From: Cavia porcellus
Lineage: Eukaryota > Chordata > Mammalia > Rodentia > Caviidae
Assembly (NCBI RefSeq): GCF_034190915.1
Contig: NW_026947493.1
Coordinates: 46,332,501-46,396,500, forward strand
DNA length: 64,000 nt
Direction of reading: 5' to 3'
The notes under the pieces are model-generated. The model was not told the DNA's origin. It was given only the letters and a program-made list of their open reading frames with translations, and searched no databases. The translations under genes and the position numbers were made by a program. Every line of letters starts with the position of its first letter. Positions within the stretch are counted from its first letter, which is position 1. This document shows positions 47,736-58,110 of this stretch, in pieces.

Positions 47736-47879
47736 TACTTTTTTTTAAATTTTATTTTTTTTACTGATTACTTTTAATTTGTGTTTATACATGTAGATTT
47801 TTGAGAAAACAAAATGAGGTTTTACTTTATTTTTCTGTAACTTTCTTAATGTCTAACTATTCAGACTTTCCTATCAATA

Positions 47880-48290
47880 TATTAAGATTAACTCTACTCC
47901 TCAGAATGACTGCATAATTCAGAATTTCATGGGCTCGGTTTTCCCTTCTATCAGTCTTCTCTTGAAAGGTATTGAAATTGTTGCCAAGTTTGCAAAACTT
48001 GGAGCTTCTGGGAACACTTACTCAGATACATATTTGTGTTGCTCTGCCTTAGAAGAAATACCCAGGTATGAAATCTCACAGTCACACTGAGTTAACACTG
48101 ACCATCTGAACAGGCACTTCAAGGCTACTGATCTCTGCTTCTTAGAGCAAGTAAGTGCCCTGGCTCTCAGCAGATGCTAAATTTTGCTAATCCTTTCGAG
48201 TTGCCCATATTTCAGAAAAGTGGTATCATGGTATCATATTTGTTATGGTATCTTACTCTGATTTGCCTTTTAGTCTTTTACTTAATAAAC
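47880..48290 (-). mobile_element. Possible highly decayed L1M fragment
   Basis: Scattered blocks such as TCTGATTTGCCTTTTAGTC resemble reverse-strand L1M ORF2 sequence. Weak; no frame is visible. Confidence 0.25.
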
Positions 48291-48403
48291 TTTTTTTTTT
48301 TTTTTTTTTTGTCTTTTTCCTTTTCATCAGTACCAGGGATCGAACTCATGACTACCTGCTTGCAAGGCAGGCACTTATGCCGCTGAGCTAAATCCCCAGC
48401 CCC
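48291..48403 (-). mobile_element. ID-like SINE
   Basis: Full-length reverse copy: T-run, CTTTTTCCTTTTCATC, ACCAGGGATCGAACTCATG and GCTGAGCTAAATCCCCAGCC on plus. Confidence 0.93.
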
Positions 48404-48421
48404 TTTTATTTATTTATTTTT

Positions 48422-48545
48422 TTTAAAGACAGGATCTTACTATGTTGCCCATGCGGGCCTTGAACTCATAGGCTCAAGTGATCCTCTTACCTCAGCCTTC
48501 CCAGTGGCCAGGACTCCAGGTGACTACCACCATCGCCAGTGTAAC
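48422..48545 (-). mobile_element. B1-like SINE
   Basis: AAGACAGGATCTTACTATGT and GGGCCTTGAACTCATAGGC on plus. Confidence 0.8.
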
Positions 48546-48624
48546 AAAAGTCTTTGCACCCTAGTTGATGGGTGAGCCACCAACCCAAGTACTAGGAACA
48601 CAACTGTGAACACACACACACAAA

Positions 48625-48770
48625 AGCCAGGTATGAAGGCATATGCCTGTAGTTCCAGCACTCAGGAGGTGTAGGCAGGAGGATCACTGTGAGTTTGAGA
48701 CCAGCCTGGACTACATAGCAAGTTCAAGGCCAGCCTGTACTACAGAGACCCTGTCTCAAAAAACAAACAC
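48625..48770 (+). mobile_element. B1-like SINE
   Basis: CCAGGTATGAAGGCATATGC and both internal repeats, ending CCCTGTCTCAAAAAAC. Confidence 0.9.
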
Positions 48771-49435
48771 AATTGTGAGCAAAGACACGTTGATCTCTGT
48801 AACAGTCTAATGAACTAGTTGTGGTCACATACACCTGTAACCTCCTAACCCTGGGAGGCTGAAACAGGAGGATGACAAGTTTGAGCCTAGCCTGAGCAAT
48901 TTAATTACTGAGTTAGACCCTATCTTGAAATAAAACATAAAAAAAGATGTGAATGTACCTTAGTGCAAAGGCCTTGGGTTTAAACTTCAATAACGCAGAA
49001 TAAGTAAGTACATACATAAATGTCCAATGAGGAAGATCTGAATTTGTGTGAATGCTTGATGACTGTACAGTATGATGGAGCAATGAAAGTGAGCATGAAA
49101 AGTAAAGCAGCAATGAAAGAGAAGAAAAATACACTGTGAGCGAGCCTGGCCGGGAGCTCTCCCCAGAGGAAAGACCTCTGGAAACAAGAACGGTGAGGCA
49201 GAGGAGAGGAAGTGGTCCTCCTCTCCCTTCAGGGACTGTGGACCTTGCAGGCCACAGTTCCGAAGCAGGGACGCTCATTTGTTCACTAAACTGCAGCCTA
49301 GAGGTAAGAGGCTGTGCCCCAGCCAGGTCTATAGCAGGCAGTGTTAAATGTCAGCCTCCTGAGGCTGGGGCAGAAGAACTGAAGTTTGAGTCCCATCTGA
49401 GTAACCTACTGAGGGACTGTCTCAAAGTTGAAAGC

Positions 49436-49497
49436 AGGGCAGCACTGTAGCTCAGTGGTAGAGACCCCTGGGTCTGATCCACTCCACAGTACCGGAA
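49436..49497 (+). mobile_element. Old ID-like SINE with (GGA)n tail
   Basis: GCACTGTAGCTCAGTGGTAG and a GTCTGATCCACTCC block. The tail has become a GGA/GAG microsatellite (49496-49524). Confidence 0.6.
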
Positions 49498-49524
49498 GAG
49501 GAGGAGGAGGAGGAGGAGGAGGAG
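49496..49524 (+). repeat. (GGA)n microsatellite
   Basis: About nine GAG/GGA units at the tail of an old ID-like SINE. Confidence 0.9.
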
Positions 49525-49871
49525 AAAGACAAGTGTCCTTCAGTACTCACTTGCAAGTGTTCATTGTACAGATTGTCACTCTGGGTCTGTGGGTTCTGCA
49601 TCATCCAAGTCACACAACTGCAGATCAAAAATATTTGTAACATTAAGTCAGGTATTAACCTAAAGGTGATCTGAAGTAGGCAGGAAGATTATATGTAAAT
49701 CCTGTATTGTTTAGTAGGGACTGGAGCATCCTTAGAATTTGATACCAACAGATGGGGAGCTGGGGAACCAACTGTCCACAGATATTAGGGATGACTTTAG
49801 TGAGAAGTCACTGTCCACAGTATCTCTCATCCCTAAAGAACTTAGCATGCATATATATTTAAAGTTCAGCA

Positions 49872-50043
49872 TCTTTGGCAGGCATGGTGGTGCTTGCCTG
49901 TAATCCTAGCACTCAAGACGTTGAGGCTGGAGGATCGAAGATCATTGCACATTTGAAACCAGCCTGGGCTATAAAATGAGCTCAAGTCCAGCCCAAACTG
50001 TATAGTGAGACCCTGTCTCAAAAAGACCAAAAAAGAAAAAAAG
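49872..50043 (+). mobile_element. B1-like SINE
   Basis: GGCAGGCATGGTGGTGCTTG through both internal repeats to CTCAAAAAGACC plus A-rich tail. Confidence 0.9.
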
Positions 50044-50179
50044 AAATGCACATCTTCCCTGGATGTCAGCTTTGACAGTTGCACAAAACCTGTGCAGCTG
50101 CAGTCTATAAAGGCCGCTCTTGACTTCTCCAAGCTCAGGGGGTTTGCAGTTACCTGGGGTGGAGGAGTGCATTTATAGT

Positions 50180-51325
50180 GACCCTGCTTTTGATAAATGA
50201 TTGGACAGGGATTTGTCTTAGTACCTGGAGCAACCTAGATGCCACCTATTTTCTTGGTAGTATAAAGGTAGTTTGAAGTTCCTTGCCCTCGACACAGATG
50301 CCCTGAGGTCACACAGCCTCTTTCCATAGCACCCAGATGCTGCAGGTGGCACCAAGGTGCATTCGGTAGCTGTGTGTATTGGCTCCTTTCCTCCAGTGGC
50401 TTAGCCATACCTTTGAAAGCAATGTGCTACCTGGGATCTGAGGATTCACATTCTGAGGGTGATTTGATGTCTGCTATGGCAGAGTCAGCCTGAGCATTCC
50501 CAGTTTCTGTCTGCAGATCTGCCCAAAGCCATTTAGAGTAAGTATGCACAGAGCACAGATGATTTTAGACAAATTCCAGTTTGGTATTTTCTCTCCTCTT
50601 GGAAGGGAAGGAGCCGCAAGGTGTTTAGAGAGCTACAGTGATGGATAGAGGTGCTGACGGGGGAAAGGAAAGGTGGCGTAGACAGTGTGGTGGTTCAGCT
50701 AGAGAAGTGCATTTTGTTGAGCAGCTTGCAGGACCATTAGGTTCATGGAAGATCCCAAAACCATGAGAGCAGAAGTCTCTATGGATTGACAGTGTCCGAT
50801 ACCACCTTCAGGCAAAGTGGGTAAGCCTTTGCCGTGGCGCGGCTGGTTTTGATGCAGTTACAACAAAGGATCTGAAGATCTGAGCCCGGCATTTATGAGT
50901 AGATCTGGACAAAGGTTTAGGGCAATTTAGACCATCCAAGGCCAGGCAGTTACTGAGCACTCGCTCTACTGTGTGAAATGTCTGTTTGCACTGGGGTCCC
51001 CAGCAGAGGGCTTCTGCCACCAGGGTTCAGCCAACCCTAAGGAATTTCTAAGAAGTTGGAGCTCCTTGTCATCAGTCTGTCTTGAGGCCAGCAAGACAGT
51101 CTGTGGTCAGTCTTAGGAAGTTCTGGTGGTGCTTAGTCCACAGCCAGGGTAAAAAGACTTCCTGAGCCAAATTGTACCTTAAATCATGAATTATTTGCTG
51201 AGACAAACTGCAGGTCTTTTTGACACCTGTGTTCTTTTTTTGCTAAGACGGCCAGAAAGAAGGCAGAATGCATTTTTAGAGCTTCACAAAGCTCATCCTA
51301 CAGGGAAAGCGCTGAGCTTCTGACC
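50180..51325. other. SINE-free intergenic stretch
   Basis: More than 1.1 kb without recognised repeats or exons, unusual for this flank. No coding signal is seen. Confidence 0.5.
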
Positions 51326-51329
51326 AGCA

Positions 51330-51408
51330 ACTTGTGAGGCTTAATGGTAGAGCGTGGGTTTAGCATATCGGAGGCCCCAGGATTCAGTTCCCAGCACCAA
51401 AAAAGAAA
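51330..51408 (+). mobile_element. Old ID-like SINE
   Basis: TTAATGGTAGAGCGTGGGTT, ATTCAGTTCCCAGCACC and an A-rich tail. Confidence 0.65.
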
Positions 51409-51589
51409 CTCCTGGTGAGGAGCAAGGAATCACTGGGTGTCTGCAGCCTCATGTCCCTGTGCACTGTGGGTCCTTCCAGAGACAGACGGGCAGGGTTATT
51501 GAAGAAAGCACAGGACAACAAAATAGCCTGCCGTGCACTGGGGGAAAGAGCAGCATTTGAGGTTGGCGCTACTGGAACGTGAGGTGTGG

Positions 51590-52220
51590 TTACCTCAATT
51601 TCAGCCCTGAGATTGAGAAGTAATCTGCATCCTCATCAATGGCGAGAACAGGAATATTACATAGAGCAGCATAAGGCTTAAGGAGTCCTCCGTTAGTCCT
51701 TCACCCACAGGCCTCCATTCTTTGCTCCTGGCTTCACAGGGACCTTGATCAGTCTGAACCTTCACATACTTAGTCCCAGTAATACTAAGGGATGGGAATG
51801 GAATATGGCCTCCCGTTAGGATACCATCTCTCATGTCTTCCAGCTGTATCTGATATATACATTTGTGTCCAAATTAGCTGTGATCTATTTATGGGCAGAG
51901 ACACCCTCGTGGATTTCAAGGAAGAAGGCTTCCCTAGGAAACATGATCTGGAAATTCCATTTCTGTAACAAATCTCTCATTATTGAGATTCTTGCGCCAT
52001 CACAGGGAAGAGAGACCTTTGAGTGAAAGACACCAAGAATAACAGTGGTGGGTCACACGGTGCGCTGAGGCACACAGAGATGTTCACTGCGGGTCTTCAC
52101 TGACCCCAGTGATGAGGAATGAACTTAGATACCAGGTTTTTCTTGAGTGTGACACCCCCAAACTCTAAGGAAACCACAGCTGTGGCCCAGAATGATAATT
52201 CTTCTTGCATGTTTTTAAAA
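51590..52220. other. SINE-free intergenic stretch
   Basis: Contains a 77-codon minus-strand frame (51601-51834) with no match I know. Possibly an old retroelement. Confidence 0.4.
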
Positions 52221-52224
52221 ACCT

Positions 52225-52400
52225 TAGCAAATAATAGAGTGTGATATTTTGATGAATGTATTTATCGTGAAATGATCAACTTGGAATATTTAGGTTATTG
52301 GTCACCTCAAATACGCACCATTTATTGTGACGAGAACACTGAAAGTCCTCTCTGTGTTGTTTTGTGTACACTGTTAACTACAATAACCCTTTGGGGGAGC
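52225..52400 (-). mobile_element. Old L1M 3' UTR fragment
   Basis: TGATATTTTGATGAATGTAT, GTGAAATGATCAACTTGG and ACTGTTAACTACAATAACCC follow the order of the ancient L1M 3' UTR in reverse. Confidence 0.5.
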
Positions 52401-53169
52401 AGTACACCTGCACTTAATCATTTCTGACTGTGACTGTCCCCACTCACCAGTGTCCTTGTCCTGTGGGTTTTGCATGTTTGGCTGGATGCAGGATGGAGTC
52501 CAGGACTGTGTGCATGCTAAGCACAGGCTCTACCCCTGCTCCGTGTACCCAGCCTCCTTTCAAGGTGGTCCTTTGTGTGTGTATGTGTGTGTTTGTGTGT
52601 ATTTTTGAGACAGGGTTTTGCTGTGTAGCTCAGGCTGACCTTGAACTCAGTGAACAGGAGCCCAGCAGGCTTAGTAGTACATGATTCATCTGCCTGCTGG
52701 AGGCAAGAACTACAAGAACAAGAGAGGGGAGGTGCCTCTCAGCCACCTAGAGGCAGGGGCCTGCCACATGGTGAGAGCACACAGCTGATCTCCATGAGGC
52801 CTCTAAACCCTAGAAAGCTTTTCCTTAAATAAAGCAATCTATTGTGATACACACAGAGTGAGAATTCCCTGCCTACAATCCTGGAATGGCTTCTTATTAG
52901 GGAAAATGACTGTGAACTTTTAATTTTATTATTATTAAAAGATTTTTTTGTGTGTGTGTGGTACAGAGGACCAAACCCCAAACCATGCACATGTTAGCAA
53001 ACATGCTACTACTACTAAGTAACACCCTCAGGCCCAGCTTTTATTTTCCAGGTTTGGAAATTCCTAGGATAGGCTGTCACAAGTGTAGTGACCCTTTGGT
53101 TGGCTTCTTCAGGAGTGGTTCACATAAATAAGATCAAGCTCCGACAAAAGAGAAAAGTGATAATCTAAG

Positions 53170-53405
53170 TACTAGACATTGTGCTCACACCACGTAAGAC
53201 TCCAAGGAATATTAAAGGAAGTCCTTGGGGCAGAAGGAAAATGATAGTAGAGTTAAACCTGAGCATACTAATTATTGTATTAAGTGTACACAGCCTAAAC
53301 ACTCCAATTATGAGGCAGAGATTATTATATTGGATTAAAAAAACCCCACAATACATCAAGGTCTAAATCTAGGTCATCTACAAGAAATCCACTGTCAAGA
53401 ACTGT
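53170..53405 (+). mobile_element. Old L1M ORF2 5' fragment
   Basis: Encodes a decayed LNTPIMRQRLLYWIKK, equivalent to the LNxPIKRxRLAxWIK start of L1 ORF2, followed by a CTACAAGAAATCCA block (LQET region). Only this short piece remains. Confidence 0.55.
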
Positions 53406-54009
53406 GAGAAGTGGGATTTTACCTTAAATACCAGTTACCAAGGTAGCTCGCCACATTTTCATGGTGGCTGGCAGAAGACAGCAGAATCCTGGGTAAGAGA
53501 TGAAAGCCAGTGCATTACTCGCAGCTACGGCAATAGCTGCGCCATCAGGATTCTGCAGCAGTTCTCCAAGTCCTAATTCCTCAGGAGAAGGAAAGAGCCA
53601 AGGGACCACAGCACCCAGCAGCAGCAGCAGCGCAGCCGTGTGGGAACTACACCGCTCCTAGTGGGCAGTGAGTGTGCCTGCCCTTCACTGTGTTTCCAGG
53701 TAGGAGGGAACCCTGCCCTTGGCTCTGGAGGGAGGTACTGTGTAGCACCCAAACCCCCTTGAAAACAGTCCACACTAGAGGGCAGTCGGGCTGCTTTCTA
53801 GACAGGCAGACAGCCGGGTGGGAAACTGTCTGTTTCACCCACTTTCCAGGAATCTGCTGCTCTAGATCACACGAGGCCCCTCTCTGGTCTCTGGTAGGGA
53901 AATAAACCAGGTGGAGAAAAGAAGAAATCCAGACCTTCAATTGGTACTTAATTTCTGGGCCGTATCTCCCCGGAATGGATGTTAGGAATTTTTATAAAAA
54001 ATCATGTAA

Positions 54010-54160
54010 GGGCCTGGCACAGTGGCACATGCCAGTAATGTCAGCACTCAGGAGGCTGAGGCAGGAGTATCATAGAAGATTTGAAGCCAGCCTGGAGTAC
54101 ACAGTGAGTTCTAGGTTAGCCTGGACTACATAATGAGACCTTATCTCAAAAAATCAACCA
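54010..54160 (+). mobile_element. B1-like SINE
   Basis: GGCCTGGCACAGTGGCACAT and CAGCCTGGAGTACACAGTGA, then TTAGCCTGGACTACATAATG. Confidence 0.88.
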
Positions 54161-54163
54161 ACA

Positions 54164-54262
54164 TGGCTGGGGATTTAGGTCAGTGGCATAGGTGCCTGCT
54201 TGGCAAGCTTGAGGTTGTGAGTTCAGTTCTCTATACCAATAAAATAAAATAAAATAAAATAA
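54164..54262 (+). mobile_element. ID-like SINE with (AAAAT)n tail
   Basis: GGCTGGGGATTTAGGTCAGT and TGTGAGTTCAGTTCTCTATA, then AATAAAAT repeats. Confidence 0.85.
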
Positions 54263-54282
54263 AGAAACCTGTGAGCCTATAG

Positions 54283-54372
54283 GGCTAAGGATTTAGCTCA
54301 GTGGCATAAGCGTTTGCTTGGCAAACGTGAGTTTGATCCCCAGTGCCAAAAAAATTAAAAAAACAAAACCAA
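54283..54372 (+). mobile_element. ID-like SINE
   Basis: GGGCTAAGGATTTAGCTCAG and GTGAGTTTGATCCCCAGTGC with an A-rich tail. Second of three in tandem. Confidence 0.85.
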
Positions 54373-54397
54373 CCAAATAAACAAAAAAATCATAGAA

Positions 54398-54482
54398 AGG
54401 CTGGGGACATAGCTTGGTGGTAGAGTGCTTACCTATCATATCAGAGACTCTGGGTTACATTCATAGCCACCTTCCCCCAAAA
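54398..54482 (+). mobile_element. Old ID-like SINE
   Basis: GGCTGGGGACATAGCTTGGT and a GAGTGCTTACC core; decayed B box (GGGTTACATTC). Confidence 0.65.
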
Positions 54483-54559
54483 CATCATTAAAAATGTGCA
54501 ACATTTGCCTAAGGTAGACAAGAAGTAAATGCCTGTTTTCATAATTCTTAAATTTCATC

Positions 54560-54650
54560 AGTTTTTTTTTCTGCAGTTCTAGGGATCCAACACCATAGCC
54601 GTATGCACGCTAGGCAGAACTCTGCCACTGAGTGACATTTCCAGCCCACA
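54560..54650 (-). mobile_element. Old ID-like SINE
   Basis: GCAGTTCTAGGGATCCAACA and CCACTGAGTGACATTTCCAG on plus. Confidence 0.55.
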
Positions 54651-54699
54651 TGTTTTATTAGTTTTCTTGTATTTTTTTATTAGTCATTTGTTCCTGTTT

Positions 54700-54812
54700 T
54701 GTATTGTGACAGGGTCTCACTGTTAGTTCAGGATGACCTTGAACTCTCAGAAATCCTGCCTCAGCCTCCCAAGTGCTGGGATATTAGGCTTCCATCACTA
54801 CACCTGGTGTGT
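54700..54812 (-). mobile_element. B1-like SINE
   Basis: GTGACAGGGTCTCACTGTTA and CCAAGTGCTGGGATATTAGG on plus. Confidence 0.82.
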
Positions 54813-54875
54813 GCCTCCATTTTTTGTGGTGGGTTTTTTTGTGTGTGTGGTTTTTTGTTTGTTTGTTTGTTTGTT

Positions 54876-55024
54876 TTTGTCTTTTTGAGACGGGGTCTCG
54901 CTATGCAGTTCAGGCTGGCCTTGAGCTCACTTTGTAGCCCAGGCTGGTCTCAAGCTCACAAAGATCCTCCTGCCTCAGCCTCCCAAGTGCTGGGATTACA
55001 GGGATGAGCCACCACATCTGGCTC
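54876..55024 (-). mobile_element. B1-like SINE, clean copy
   Basis: GTCTTTTTGAGACGGGGTCT through both internal repeats to CCAAGTGCTGGGATTACAGG on plus, preceded by (TTTG)n. Confidence 0.93.
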
Positions 55025-55039
55025 TTTGTTGTGTTTTTG

Positions 55040-55205
55040 GATGTTCTGAGACAGGGTCTTGCTAAATAGTTCAGGCTAGGTTTGAACTTCCTGTGTGGGT
55101 TTGAACTTCCTGTGTAGCCCGGGCTGACTTTTAACTCATAGCAACCCTCCTGCCTCAGCCTTCCAAATGCTGGGATTATAGGTGTGTGCCACCATGTCTG
55201 ATTTA
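55040..55205 (-). mobile_element. B1-like SINE with local triplication
   Basis: The phrase GGTTTGAACTTCCTGTGT occurs twice (about 55078 and 55097) before a third GCTGACTTTTAACTC block, so the internal repeat has expanded. Confidence 0.82.
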
Positions 55206-55439
55206 CCTGCATATTTAAAAAATATTTTAATAAGAAAACCCACATAATGTGTGCAGCTTCTAATATTCCAATGCTCTCTATATATTCCACTACTGGGCAC
55301 AGGCTCTTAATGTAGCTTCATTCTTTGTCTTGAAATTTAAGATACATGTTAAGCTTTTTTAGAGAAGGTATATTGAGAAATCAACATGTCAACCCCTTTC
55401 CCTAGTTTTTAAAGCTTTAGGAATTTTATTTTATTATTT

Positions 55440-55575
55440 TATTTGAGACAGGTTCTCCTTGTGTAGGCTGGCCTTGAACTCACTATGTTAGTCCAAATTG
55501 GGCTCAAACTGGCAGTGACTCTCTTGCCTCAGCCTCTCAAATTCTAGGATTATAAATGTGTGCAACCATGCCTGG
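55440..55575 (-). mobile_element. B1-like SINE
   Basis: TTGAGACAGGTTCTCCTTGT and GGCTGGCCTTGAACTCACTA on plus. Confidence 0.85.
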
Positions 55576-55617
55576 TTTTTTTTTGTTGTTGTTTTGTTTT
55601 GTTTTTTAGAAACGTCT

Positions 55618-55718
55618 TTTTTTTTTTTTTTTTTTTTTTTTGGTACCAGAAGTCGAACTCAGGAACTCATGCTTGAACTGAGGTGCCACGCTGCTGAGCT
55701 ACTTATATCTCTGGCCCA
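55618..55718 (-). mobile_element. ID-like SINE
   Basis: T-run, TGGTACCAGAAGTCGAACTC and GCTGCTGAGCTAC on plus. Confidence 0.8.
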
Positions 55719-55735
55719 ACAGACACATCAATTTT

Positions 55736-55855
55736 GGGGGCCCGAGGTTTAGCTCAGTGGTGTAAGTGCCTACCTGGTAAACTCGAGGTCGCGAGTTTGA
55801 ACCGCGGTACAGGAAAAAAAAAAAAAAAAAAAAAAAAAAGACAAAAAAAATAAAT
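55736..55855 (+). mobile_element. ID-like SINE
   Basis: GGCCCGAGGTTTAGCTCAGT, GCGAGTTTGAACCGCGGTAC and a long A-run. Confidence 0.85.
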
Positions 55856-55858
55856 ACA

Positions 55859-55942
55859 GGGGCTGGGGATTTAGCTCAGCGGCATAAGCACCTGCCTTGC
55901 AAGCAGGCAGTTGTGAGTTCGATCCCGGTACCGAAAACAAGC

Positions 55943-55973
<31 letters not shown>

Positions 55974-55980
55974 CAAAAAA
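55859..55980 (+). mobile_element. ID-like SINE, young copy with (AAAAC)n tail
   Basis: Near-consensus body immediately downstream of another ID's tail. The tail has become an AAAAC repeat (55940-55978). Confidence 0.92.
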
Positions 55981-55985
55981 AACCA

Positions 55986-56122
55986 GTAAGCTGGGCGTGG
56001 TGGCACACACCTGTAATCCCTGCACTCGGGAGGCTGAGGCAAGGGAATTGTTGCAAGTTTGAAACCACCCTGGGCTACAAAGTGTGCTCAAGACCACCCG
56101 AACAGCATGTCTCAAAAAGAAA
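55986..56122 (+). mobile_element. B1-like SINE with (GAAA)n tail
   Basis: TAAGCTGGGCGTGGTGGCAC to TGTCTCAAAAAGAAA. A second CCCTGTCTCAAAAAG and a GAAA tract (56141-56180) follow. Confidence 0.9.
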
Positions 56123-56139
56123 AAAGACCCTGTCTCAAA

Positions 56140-56140
<1 letters not shown>

Positions 56141-56179
<39 letters not shown>

Positions 56180-56180
56180 A
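56141..56180 (+). repeat. (GAAA)n microsatellite
   Basis: Ten AGAA/GAAA units in the tail of a B1. Confidence 0.93.
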
Positions 56181-56404
56181 ACCACAGTGAAGTACTCCTA
56201 GGTGCAGTATTTTTATCCTCCAACAGCAGTCCCCCTCCTTCCACCCTGTGCAGCTACACGAAGAGCCAGCTTGGTTTAACCTTCTGTTTTAATCTGTAGC
56301 CAAACCTGTGAAAGAACTTGTGATTTCAACAAGGAAAATGTAATACAAGGAACTAAGGTCTATAGCAGCGAGTGGTCAGGGATTGGCTACTAAAAGTAAG
56401 GAGA

Positions 56405-56523
56405 CACTGGGCATGGTGGGGCACGCCTGGAATCCAAATGTACAGAAGGCTGAGGCAGGAGGAGCACGGTGAGTTCAAGGCCAGCCCGGTCTATATAGTA
56501 AGACCCTGTCTCAAAAAACCTAA
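56405..56523 (+). mobile_element. B1-like SINE
   Basis: CTGGGCATGGTGGGGCACGC and CAAGGCCAGCCCGGTCTATA. Confidence 0.88.
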
Positions 56524-56649
56524 CCAAATGAATGGGTGTATAAATACAAAGAGAACTCTAAGAAGATAAGAACAGCAGACACATACAGATCCTATGCCAT
56601 AAAAAACTACGTTAGCCACCCCACACCCATGGAGGAAGGGGACCAGACC

Positions 56650-56885
56650 TCGTTGGAGACCGCTCAGCTGGGACTACAGACCGTGGCCGGGTTGCTGCGG
56701 AGCCACCCTGGGAACGCCGGCTGTTTGCGCTCTAGAACGCGGCCGCTGGCCCCGAGAAGGGGCGGGCGAGGCCGGGGCGCAAGCGGACCCGGAGAGCCTG
56801 AGCGCAGCTGGCGAAGCACAGGGAGGGAAGGCCCAGATCCGTGTCTGCGAAGCGCTCGAGGTGTTCAGAGCTGAAGGGCGATGGA
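56650..56885. promoter_or_regulatory. Small orphan CpG island
   Basis: CpG-dense stretch including GCGGCCGC, GGGGCGGGCG and GCGAAGCGCTCGAG, directly after B1-rich DNA. No exon is recognised. Confidence 0.45.
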
Positions 56886-57027
56886 GACAGTGGTCAGCAC
56901 CAGGAAGTCCACGGAGTAAACCCCAGGCTCTTTAATTTTTAATTGTAGCCTGAGTGCTTATGTTTTTAAAGTGTTTGTGAGGAAGGAGGGCCATAGGAAT
57001 TTAGTATTCCTTTTTATTATGGCTTTT

Positions 57028-57150
57028 TTTGGTTTGTTTTTTGAGACAGGGTCTCTGTATCTAGCCCAGGCTGGCGTTGAACTCACGGCGATCCTCCTGC
57101 CTCAGCCCCCCTAGCGCTGGGATGACAGGTCTGCACCACCATGCCTATTT
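57028..57150 (-). mobile_element. B1-like SINE
   Basis: TTTTTGAGACAGGGTCTCTG and CTAGCGCTGGGATGACAGG on plus. Confidence 0.88.
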
Positions 57151-57779
57151 TAACTATTACTTTAAACTAAGTATGTGCTGGACTCCTCTTTTCTGCCCTT
57201 CCCTTACTTCATTAGCTGTGCTCTCTTGAATGCTGTCACTCTCTGGAAGGAGATAGATAAGAGTTCGTTTACTGCTGGCCTGTCGTGATTTGCAGCTCAA
57301 CCTGAGTCCCTGGTGGAGAAGACACAAAGTAAAAGTTGCCAGGGGCCTCCATCCATTTCTCTAAGCACCTGCCCTGACCGCCTGGACACAGCCCGGAAGT
57401 CTCTGGCCACTTCCGGTGGCTGGGGTGGGGGAGGTGACTGCGCCCCTCCCCTCGCTTCCCTTTGCCCCGCCCTCCAGCGGACTGGCACAACTGTGTTCGC
57501 TGGTCCTTGGGTGACCACTCCCTTCCAGGCACTCTGCTGTTGGCCACAAGACTCCTCTCTCTCCCGCTACCTGGCTGTCACTACCTCTAAGGAAGCCGGA
57601 GAGGGGAGCCACCCATGGCTAAGACCACCCCAGGAGGGGCCGGGCCCAGTGTTAACATCTTCAACCTCCCCAAGCTCCAGTTAGGCAGGACAAGCGTGGC
57701 TAGTTAGCCCTTCCTAAGATTCCTGGCGGCAGCCCTGTTTTTCTGGAAGGCACAGAAGCATCTACCTAACAGCTTCTGT

Positions 57780-58110
57780 GTCCTGCCTTCGGCCCTAACT
57801 GCTGCTGGCAGCTGTGGCTGGCTGGGAGCCTATCCTATACAGGCCTACACTTGGACCAATCACAGGCCTACATTCAAACCAATCACAGACCTAATGACAA
57901 GCCTATCACAAACCTATCCCAGGTCTAAATTGGGACCAATCATAGGCCTGCAGCCTATGATTATATAAACAGGACTCTCACTCTTCTGGTTAGTGCAGGA
58001 AAGCTCTGTCAGGGGCGCTCTCACCTGCTCCCACATAGCTACTGTTAAAGACTCACTGGTGACTCTGTAAATTTTTCGGTGGTTTATTTCTTGAGGCGTG
58101 TGGTTTGGAA
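57780..58110 (+). promoter_or_regulatory. LTR-like promoter module with CCAAT array and TATA box
   Basis: CCAAT boxes at 57856, 57879 and 57936 lie in degenerate direct repeats of about 23 bases (GGCCTACA..ACCAATCACA), with a decayed unit in between. TATATAAA follows at 57962-57969. This is the layout of a retroviral U3, with a GTTAAAGACTCACTGG-like segment downstream. Without mapped ends I cannot say whether it is a solo LTR or a cellular promoter. Confidence 0.45.

Noticed and set aside
54238..54262. CRISPR-like or other short regular repeat arrays
   Set aside because: These are A-tail microsatellites (AAAAT, AAAAC, GAAA); no spacer-repeat arrays exist in the window.
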